Shown here: in pieces, positions 58,339 through 64,000 of the stretch
Layout of the letters: each line of letters begins with the position of its first letter
How positions within the stretch are numbered: the stretch's first letter is position 1
Source: Prochlorococcus sp. scB243_495K23
GTDB taxonomy: Bacteria > Cyanobacteriota > Cyanobacteriia > PCC-6307 > Cyanobiaceae
Assembly (NCBI GenBank): GCA_000635495.1
Contig: JFLW01000087.1
Coordinates: forward strand, 62,001 to 126,000
DNA: 64,000 nucleotides
Reading direction: 5' to 3'
Notes under the pieces: model-generated
The model's database searches: none
Told to the model about the DNA's origin: nothing
The model's input: only the letters and a program-made list of their open reading frames with translations
Made by a program: the position numbers and the translations under genes

Positions 58339-59502
58339 ATGTCCAAAGATATAAAATTTAATTTCTTAAACTCTGATGAAGAAGAAAGATATCAAAAACA
58401 TTTTACCCTCAAAGAGATAGGTTATGAAGGCCAACTAAATCTTAAAAACAGCTCAGTATTATGCATTGGAGCAGGTGGGCTTGGTTCTTCCGTTTTGCTT
58501 TATCTAGCTGCAGCAGGAATTGGGAGAATTGGAATAGTTGATAATGATCAAGTGGAAAAGTCTAATCTCCAGAGACAGATAATTCATGAAACAAATACTA
58601 TTGGCAATCTTAAAATTGATTCTGCTCGGGAAAGAATTAAAAAATTTAATCCTAATTGTGAAATATTAACCTTTTCAGAGAGAATTAATCCTAAAAATGC
58701 TCTTCAATTAATAAAAGAGTTTGATGTTATTTGTGATTGCTCGGATAACTTTGGCACAAGATATTTAATAAATGACTCATGCCTTATATTAAAAAAACCC
58801 CTAGTCTTTGGAAGTGTACAAGGCTTTGAAGGGCAAGTGAGTGTTTTCAATTTATATAAAAATAGTCCTAATTTAAGAGACTTACTTCCAGAATCACCTA
58901 CAAAAAATGCTGTCCCTAGTTGTGCAGAATACGGGGTTGTAGGTGTTTCAACAGGTTTAATAGGAATTCTTCAGGTTAATGAAATTATCAAAATCATTTT
59001 GAAAAAAGGTGAAATTTTAGATGGGAAAATTTTAATTTTTAATCTATTTAGTATGAATATGAAAAAATTACATCTAAAAAGTGATCAGTTAAATAAACGA
59101 ATAAAAAATCTGTCTCAGTTTGAGAGCTTTTATAATAGTGATGAATATTGCGGGAAAAACGATGAAATTAAAAGTATTAATGCTAATGACTTTAATAGTT
59201 TATACAAAGCAAAACCTAACAAAATTCTTTTAATTGATGTTAGAGAAAATGAAGAGTTTTCTAAATCCGCAATAGAGGGATCTATCTCAATTCCCCTAAG
59301 TAATTTAAAGCAAGAATCTGACTTAAAATTTATTCAAAAAGAAAGTTTAAATAAAGAGGTTTTCACTATATGTAAATCGGGTAAACGCTCTGAAAAAGCT
59401 TCAAGAATCTTGTCTAAATTCAAAATTCAGTCAAGATCTATTGAAGGCGGCATTGAAAAAATAAAAAAATATTGTGCAAATAATTTTTTAAGAATAAGTT
59501 AG
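58339..59502 (+). CDS. moeB: MoeB/ThiF-type E1-like enzyme with C-terminal rhodanese domain
   Basis: Activates a sulfur-carrier protein C-terminus by adenylation, then passes sulfur on (MoaD or ThiS type partner). The E1 domain is at 20-260: GAGGLGS at 44-50, DNDQVEKSNLQRQ at 68-80, and the catalytic Cys195 in PSCAEYG. The rhodanese domain is about 285-387, with LIDVREN and the persulfide loop CKSGKRS. The two zinc CxxC pairs of E. coli MoeB are missing: NLYKNSPNLRDL stands where CxxC is expected, and no pair follows after GKILIFN. The 3' end overlaps the convergent adenosyltransferase by 4 bp. Confidence 0.88.
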   Translation: MSKDIKFNFLNSDEEERYQKHFTLKEIGYEGQLNLKNSSVLCIGAGGLGSSVLLYLAAAGIGRIGIVDNDQVEKSNLQRQIIHETNTIGNLKIDSARERIKKFNPNCEILTFSERINPKNALQLIKEFDVICDCSDNFGTRYLINDSCLILKKPLVFGSVQGFEGQVSVFNLYKNSPNLRDLLPESPTKNAVPSCAEYGVVGVSTGLIGILQVNEIIKIILKKGEILDGKILIFNLFSMNMKKLHLKSDQLNKRIKNLSQFESFYNSDEYCGKNDEIKSINANDFNSLYKAKPNKILLIDVRENEEFSKSAIEGSISIPLSNLKQESDLKFIQKESLNKEVFTICKSGKRSEKASRILSKFKIQSRSIEGGIEKIKKYCANNFLRIS

Positions 59503-60659
59503 TAATCAACTCCTCTTTTTAAATCAACTCCCACATTTGCATAATGCTTATGACAAACCATTTCAGAGTAAACATCAGCTAGTTCAAAGTATGAAGGTTC
59601 ATTTTTGCACCTCCCAGTAATTACAACTTCTGTATCTGCTGGTTTTTTTAAGAGCGTTTGATGTATTGATTCCACAGGTAACAACTCTAAATCAACAGTT
59701 GGATTCAATTCATCTAAAATGATTGTTTTATACAAGCCAGACAAAATAGCAGCTTTAGCAATTTCCCATGCTCTTTCAGCCTCAACATAATCAATTGGTT
59801 GTTGTTGACCTCTCCATACGATGGCATCTCTACCTGAACGCAAATGATCTACTAAATGAGGGTAACTCTCTCTCAAAGCTTCTATGGCAGCATCTTCGGT
59901 ATATCCATTTCCACCTTTTAACCACTGTAATATTAAAACTCTATGACTTTTATCTTGAGATATTCCTTTACCAATAGCTTGAAGAGCCTTACCGAGTGCA
60001 CTTGTGGATTTACCCTTTCCTTCACCTGTATAAATCTCAATTCCACCACTAGAACTACTTTGTTTGGATAGTTCTGATAAGTCTCCTATCAAACGTGGTC
60101 TCATTTCTGAGTGGAGTTGAGATATTCTCACCAAAGAGGGTGGGGCTGCCCTTCCCGTAATAATTATTTCTAATCCATCTGGACGATTTTGCAGAGTATC
60201 AACTACTTCATTGATATCAAGCATTCCTAAATCAAGAACTGGATTTAACTCATCTAGTACAACTACAGAATAAAGAGAACTAGCAATTGCTCCTTTAGCA
60301 ATATTCCAACCTCTTTCAGCCTCACCAACATCAAACTTTGTAACTTGGTCAGCAGTGAAAAATTCGGATCTTCCTGTCCTTACATGGTCAATTAAATGTG
60401 GAAAGCCTCTTTGTAAAGCCTCTATAGCTGAATCCTCGTCATATGGTCTCTCAGGGCCTTTTAAAAATCTTAGAAGTAAAACTCTTGACTGTCTTTTTTC
60501 GCATATTCCTAATCCTATTGTCCTGAGAACTACTCCCAAAGCAGCCTGACTTTTACCCTTACCCTCTCCATCATAAATATGTAATTGACCTTTTGATCTC
60601 TCTTGGCTGTCACTTGCTGTGACAATTCCAATTCCTCTATTTCTACTCGTATTCGTCAA
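59499..60659 (-). CDS. Corrinoid adenosyltransferase, tandem-duplicated (CobA/CobO type)
   Basis: Transfers adenosyl from ATP to cob(I)yrinic acid a,c-diamide, or a similar corrinoid, in the cobalamin pathway. The 386-residue chain contains two full copies of the BtuR/CobO fold. Copy 1 (about 25-195) has P-loop GEGKGKS at 31-37 and DELNPVLDL near 136; copy 2 (about 205-386) has GEGKGKS at 212-218 and DELNPTVDL near 315. Both end in an ITGR strand. Single-copy enzymes are about 190-200 residues. Both P-loops look intact, so both may be active. Confidence 0.88.
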   Translation of the reverse strand: MTNTSRNRGIGIVTASDSQERSKGQLHIYDGEGKGKSQAALGVVLRTIGLGICEKRQSRVLLLRFLKGPERPYDEDSAIEALQRGFPHLIDHVRTGRSEFFTADQVTKFDVGEAERGWNIAKGAIASSLYSVVVLDELNPVLDLGMLDINEVVDTLQNRPDGLEIIITGRAAPPSLVRISQLHSEMRPRLIGDLSELSKQSSSSGGIEIYTGEGKGKSTSALGKALQAIGKGISQDKSHRVLILQWLKGGNGYTEDAAIEALRESYPHLVDHLRSGRDAIVWRGQQQPIDYVEAERAWEIAKAAILSGLYKTIILDELNPTVDLELLPVESIHQTLLKKPADTEVVITGRCKNEPSYFELADVYSEMVCHKHYANVGVDLKRGVDY

Positions 60660-60767
60660 TTGAACAAAATAAGTAAATTTAATCTAAGATATAGATAAGA
60701 ATATTATTAAAGATTTAATAATAAATTCAACCTTTTCATAGGTAATTTGAATTTTAAAGTAATTAGC

Positions 60768-61592
60768 ATGTTCAATCAACTAGAAATTCTCTCTGATGAA
60801 CAAAGTGAAAAACTTTATACAATTAGAAGATACATTAAGAATCTTGATAGTGTTTGTATTGCTTATTCCGGAGGAGTTGACAGTACATTAGTAGCATCAT
60901 TAGCATTCGAGCAATTAGGTAGCAAAGCAATTGCCATAACTGGAATTTCTCCTGCATTAGCAACTACTCTTCGTGAAGAAGCAAGAAGGCAAGCAAAATG
61001 GATTGGAGTAAAGCATGTTGAGATTAAAACATCAGAATTAGACCAATCAAGTTACAGTAAAAATCCTAAGGATAGGTGCTTTGCATGCAAAAAAGAGCTC
61101 CACAAACATACAACCTACCTCTCTAAAAAACTTAATTACAAGATAGTTTTAGATGGAGTCAATCTGGATGACCTTAAAGATTACAGACCAGGTATACAAG
61201 CCTCAAAACAAGCAGGAGTTATCTCTCCCCTTGCAAAATTTAAAGTCTCAAAACAAGACATTAGGGATATATCAAGAGCATTGGGTTTTCCTTGGTGGGA
61301 TAAACCTGCTCAACCTTGTTTATCATCAAGATTTCCTTATGGCCATGAAATAACAAGTGAAAGGCTAAAAATGGTTGAGAAAGCAGAAGAATATCTTAAA
61401 GAATGTGGAATATCGGAGGTTAGAGTTAGATGCCAGGGCTCAACAGCAAGAATAGAAATTCCCCAAGATGAATTAAAGCATTTTTTTAACAAATATAATT
61501 TTAGTGAGTTAGTTCAATATTTTTCTAATTTAGGATTTAATTGCACAAGTTTAGATCTTGAGGGACTTGTAAGCGGAAAATTAAATAGGTAA
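60768..61592 (+). CDS. larE: LarE-type sulfur transferase
   Basis: PP-loop ATP pyrophosphatase that in lactobacilli donates a cysteine sulfur to build the nickel-pincer cofactor. The PP-loop is AYSGGVDST. The NPKDRCFACKKELH block and the PCLSSRFPYGHEI motif carry the conserved cysteine used as sacrificial sulfur donor. I start it at the ATG at 60768 (274 residues); an upstream TTG at 60747 adds seven residues. No larB or larC is in the window, so its role in this organism is open. Confidence 0.85.
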   Translation: MFNQLEILSDEQSEKLYTIRRYIKNLDSVCIAYSGGVDSTLVASLAFEQLGSKAIAITGISPALATTLREEARRQAKWIGVKHVEIKTSELDQSSYSKNPKDRCFACKKELHKHTTYLSKKLNYKIVLDGVNLDDLKDYRPGIQASKQAGVISPLAKFKVSKQDIRDISRALGFPWWDKPAQPCLSSRFPYGHEITSERLKMVEKAEEYLKECGISEVRVRCQGSTARIEIPQDELKHFFNKYNFSELVQYFSNLGFNCTSLDLEGLVSGKLNR

Positions 61593-61598
61593 ATATTG

Positions 61599-62033
61599 TC
61601 AAACAACCGTTCTGATTTGATTAGAGACTGCTGAAGGTGGATTTCGCTCAATGACACGCAAAGAATGTTCTTTAGCCATCAAAGATTCAATTAAATATTG
61701 ACTAGCTAGTTCAGGCATCATATTTTGACCACATGTAAAAATATCGACTGCCGAATAATTAGATTCAGGCCAAGTATGTATTGAAATATGAGATTCTGCC
61801 AGTAATGCAATTGCCGTAACCCCCTGAGGCTCAAATTTATTACTTATCAAATTCAAAACTGTTGCATTTGCCAATTTAGCAGCTCTATTTAAAATACAGC
61901 GCAAAAAGGATTCGTCATTTAATTTTTCGCGATCGCATCTATAAAGTTCCAACAAAAGGTGTTTACTTTGATGAATTAATTTTTGCTCATTACTTAACGA
62001 ATTTAAAATTTGACTTTTTTTGTAGATTTCCAT
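61599..62033 (-). CDS. speD: S-adenosylmethionine decarboxylase proenzyme
   Basis: Makes decarboxylated SAM for spermidine synthesis. The prokaryotic short form (144 residues) self-cleaves between E80 and S81 (LAESHISIHTWPE), giving a pyruvoyl cofactor. The H in SIHTWPE and the C in FTCGQ are the expected catalytic residues. The N-terminus is about 20 residues longer than the shortest members. It is convergent with larE (6 bp). Confidence 0.9.
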   Translation of the reverse strand: MEIYKKSQILNSLSNEQKLIHQSKHLLLELYRCDREKLNDESFLRCILNRAAKLANATVLNLISNKFEPQGVTAIALLAESHISIHTWPESNYSAVDIFTCGQNMMPELASQYLIESLMAKEHSLRVIERNPPSAVSNQIRTVV

Positions 62034-62085
62034 TTAAGAAATTTCTATGAAATTAAGATTAGCTAAAAAACATGCTTTTTAAAAA

Positions 62086-63177
62086 TTATAAGTGAATCAT
62101 TTGTGAAGAGCCTAAGAAAGACTGATTAAATTTATCTAAATGGGTCGCACTTATAAAACATTGACTATCTTTACCAACAGAATTTAATAATAAATTTTGC
62201 CTGGTTAAATCTAATTCCGCCAAGACATCATCCAATATAAGTATTGGAGGAACATTTAATGTTTTAGTTAATAAATCGAGTTCAGCCATCTTTAAAGCCA
62301 AGATAAAAGTCCTTTGCTGTCCTGAGGAACCATATTTTCTAACTGAAACATTATTAATTAGAAACTCAATATCATCACGATGAGGGCCAAAATTACATTT
62401 ACCAGTCAATGCTTCTATTGAACGCTGATTTAGGAGTTGTTCTGCTATTTTTTTACTAATAACTTCTTCTTCTTCTTCTTCTGGACTTATATTTTGTATC
62501 CCCGATAGATAATTTATGTCTATTTGCTCTTGAGATTTACTTAAATGATTATGCCAATATTCAACATATGGTTTTATTTTTAATAAAGCTCTTCTTCTGC
62601 GCCGAAAAATTCTTGTACTTATTATTGACATTTGAATATCAAAGCTTTCAACAATATCTGTGGATTGGGTTTTTAAGAAACTTTCCGAACGCCAAAAATG
62701 ACTTCTTTGTTTTAAAAGCCTATTAAATCTACTTATCAGGTCTAGATATACAGGTTCAAGCTGAGATACGACTTTATCAATCCATGTTCTTCGATAACTT
62801 GGTTCACTTCTAACAATATCTATATCATTAGAACAGAAACATACACTCCGAATATAATTCTTTATTTCACTCTGTTTTTTTAAGATTGATTCATTAACAT
62901 AAATTCTTTTTGGCCCTTTGCGGAATAAATTTAACTTTAAATCGTCTTTAAAATTTATCTGTCCTATAACTACAGCCATATCACTATCGTTCTCTATTAA
63001 ATCTTTATCGCTTAGTGCTCTACTAGATTTTAATTGACTTAAAAATTCAACCGATTCAAGTAAATTTGATTTGCCAATACCATTGCAGCCAAGAACAATT
63101 GCTCTTTGCTCATTTAGATCAATTTCAAAACTTTTATGGTTCCGAAAATTTTTAATTTTTAATTTATTTAAAAAAAT
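62086..63177 (-). CDS. recF: RecF recombination protein, start unclear (possible frameshift)
   Basis: Loads RecA at gaps via RecFOR. The ATG at 62979 would give a protein lacking Walker A. The same frame stays open upstream and encodes the true N-terminus: FLNKLKIKNFRNHKSFEIDL and Walker A LGCNGIGKSNLLE. From the ATT at 63177 the length is 363 residues, right for RecF. Downstream, SGQQRTFILALKMAEL is the ABC signature and LILDDVLAELD is Walker B. No in-frame ATG, GTG or TTG exists upstream. An out-of-frame ATG at 63190 (ATGCAC, followed by A8 and T7) would join the frame if one A were absent. Either a homopolymer frameshift or an ATT start is implied. Confidence 0.85.
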   Translation of the reverse strand: MFLNKLKIKNFRNHKSFEIDLNEQRAIVLGCNGIGKSNLLESVEFLSQLKSSRALSDKDLIENDSDMAVVIGQINFKDDLKLNLFRKGPKRIYVNESILKKQSEIKNYIRSVCFCSNDIDIVRSEPSYRRTWIDKVVSQLEPVYLDLISRFNRLLKQRSHFWRSESFLKTQSTDIVESFDIQMSIISTRIFRRRRRALLKIKPYVEYWHNHLSKSQEQIDINYLSGIQNISPEEEEEEVISKKIAEQLLNQRSIEALTGKCNFGPHRDDIEFLINNVSVRKYGSSGQQRTFILALKMAELDLLTKTLNVPPILILDDVLAELDLTRQNLLLNSVGKDSQCFISATHLDKFNQSFLGSSQMIHL

Positions 63178-63254
63178 TTTTTTTGTGCATTCATTAATTA
63201 AATTAGCTAAGTTTAAAATATTTAGATTTTCTTTAAAGAAATTGAAAAATTAAA

Positions 63255-63328
63255 GGGCATGTAGCTCAGTTGGATAGAGCATCAGATTCCGGTTCTGAGA
63301 GTCGGGGGTTCGAATCCCTCCATGCTCG
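63255..63328 (+). tRNA. tRNA-Arg(CCG)
   Basis: A 74-nt cloverleaf GGGCATGTAGCTCAGTTGG…. The acceptor stem GGGCATG/CATGCTC pairs with one G-U, discriminator G. The anticodon loop TTCCGGT gives CCG, and the T-arm has GGTTCGAATCC. No CCA is encoded. Confidence 0.96.
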
Positions 63329-63339
63329 TAAAATGATTT

Positions 63340-63786
63340 TTAAAGTTTATATCCCATTACTCTTATTCCATTTGGATCTAATATAAATCCATTTTCCTCT
63401 AAACTTAAAAACGAAGATACTGGAGCCTGTACAGAAATACTGCATCCAGGCATTTCTCTATTTATTTTCTCAAGAGTTACTTGAAGCAATATTGAATAAT
63501 AAAGTTGCTGATTATTCCCTGGCAATGCACTTAAATTCCACAAGTTAGCATTCAATCCCCTGTCTGACGTAACCCTTACAAAACCATATAATTTATTCTT
63601 TAATTCATTCTGTATGGTAAAGAAGAAATTACTTTTCTGGATAGCCTCAGAAAGAGGTTTTATTGGAAACGTCTCACAACCACAATTTGCTAAAAGTTTA
63701 TTAACTTCTTTAGCCAATGGAATTTGAGAAGAGTTAACAAAATAACCTTCTGGGAGAACAAGTTTTTTTTTAGAAAAATACTGCAA
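63340..63786 (-). CDS. GNAT-like N-acetyltransferase
   Basis: A 148-residue protein resembling a GNAT acetyltransferase: LYGFVRVTSDRGLNANLWNLSALPG as the central strand pair (beta4-beta5), VTLEKINREMPGCSISVQAP, then FLSLEENGFILDPNGIRVMGY as the closing GNAT strand. The acetyl-CoA Q/R-x-x-G-x-G/A loop is degenerate (PGNNQQLYY). It lies 3 bp after ppc on the same strand, so it is probably cotranscribed; the substrate is unknown. Confidence 0.65.
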   Translation of the reverse strand: MQYFSKKKLVLPEGYFVNSSQIPLAKEVNKLLANCGCETFPIKPLSEAIQKSNFFFTIQNELKNKLYGFVRVTSDRGLNANLWNLSALPGNNQQLYYSILLQVTLEKINREMPGCSISVQAPVSSFLSLEENGFILDPNGIRVMGYKL

Positions 63787-63789
63787 TTA

Positions 63790-64000
63790 TTAACCTGTAT
63801 TTCTCATGCCAGCTGCTATCCCATTAATAGTTAAAAGTGCTCCCCTCAATAGTTCACTTCTGCTGTAAGCCCTTCTAGATTCATCTTTATCTATCATAAA
63901 TTCGCTTATTGGGGGTTGTCTTGTCTGGTCTCTTAATCTTCTTAGAAGTGAAACCTGCAAAAACCCTAATGGAATAATTGTCTTATTTCTCAAGCTTACT
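63790..64000 (-). CDS. ppc: Phosphoenolpyruvate carboxylase, C-terminal part only
   Basis: The C-terminal 70 residues of PEPC; the gene runs off the window edge. [14 protein letters not shown] and the invariant end [20 protein letters not shown] are diagnostic. PEPC makes oxaloacetate from PEP and bicarbonate. The Met at 63993 is internal, not the start. Confidence 0.93.
   Translation of the reverse strand, partial: VSLRNKTIIPLGFLQVSLLRRLRDQTRQPPISEFMIDKDESRRAYSRSELLRGALLTINGIAAGMRNTG

Noticed and set aside
1-64000. CRISPR array or defence island
   Set aside because: No regularly spaced direct repeats and no cas or known defence genes were seen; the lone HNH protein is of the common housekeeping type.

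Overview
The window is AT-rich, single-copy bacterial chromosome from a picocyanobacterium. The evidence is the tandem psaA-psaB genes, psaI-psaL, an NDH-1 subunit NdhN, LdpA, a 2-methyl-6-phytylbenzoquinone-type methyltransferase, CAAD and DUF1997/DUF2839 proteins, a cyanobacterial LexA box at recA, and very tight gene packing. Low GC, short intergenic spaces and this gene content point to a high-light-adapted Prochlorococcus. That assignment is inference from recognised families; no strain can be named from the sequence alone.

Layout. 1-5.0 kb: RNase E overlapping RNase HII, a DUF1997 protein, prephenate dehydratase and a quinone methyltransferase. 5.0-10.4 kb (minus): a str operon, rpsL-rpsG-fusA-tuf-rpsJ, running into a LON-domain protein and the methyltransferase. 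10.6-15.5 kb: a large glutamate synthase and a small YciI-like protein, then lipA on the other strand. 16.4-20.6 kb: a looser accessory stretch with a serine recombinase whose catalytic serine appears to be threonine, two cell-wall type enzymes transcribed divergently from start codons 3 bp apart, psaI-psaL, and a small membrane protein gene that seems to have lost its HEAT-like tail to a stop codon. 20.5-26.2 kb: a glycosyltransferase and psaA-psaB with a clear terminator. 26.5-29.2 kb: a CbiG-CbiH fusion and a HAD hydrolase. 29.2-30.7 kb: a mini-island at tRNA-Ser(GCT). 30.8-32.6 kb: alanine racemase and an HNH nuclease. 32.6-48.7 kb (minus): the S10/spc/alpha ribosomal supercluster, rplC through truA, then rplM-rpsI-rpmE-prfA. 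49-64 kb: ndhN-ldpA, tRNA-Gln, a HAD hydrolase, recA, a degenerate DinG-like protein, tyrA, a CrtD-like carotenoid enzyme, a fructosamine kinase, a CAAD protein, a MoeB-rhodanese fusion, a duplicated corrinoid adenosyltransferase, LarE, AdoMet decarboxylase, recF, tRNA-Arg, an acetyltransferase and the 3' end of ppc.

The most unusual segment is 29.2-30.65 kb. A perfect 16-bp copy of the tRNA-Ser 3' end lies 1.4 kb downstream of the intact tRNA. The enclosed DNA holds one secreted polysaccharide-lyase-like gene, no integrase, and several copies of a TTATCCCC motif on both sides of that gene. It looks like a cargo-only integrative element or the remnant of one. Other points worth a look are a frame problem at an A8/T7 run at the start of recF, a T10G10 tract just upstream of rpoA, the RNase E C-terminal PNPase-binding-like nonapeptide encoded in overlap with rnhB, zinc-ligand-free forms of L36, L31 and MoeB, and a DinG-like protein with no Walker A motif.

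Genes working together: pheA and tyrA supply the two branches from prephenate to Phe and Tyr. cbiGH and the adenosyltransferase belong to the (pseudo)cobalamin pathway. psaA, psaB, psaI and psaL build photosystem I. recA and recF serve recombination, with recA under a LexA-type operator.
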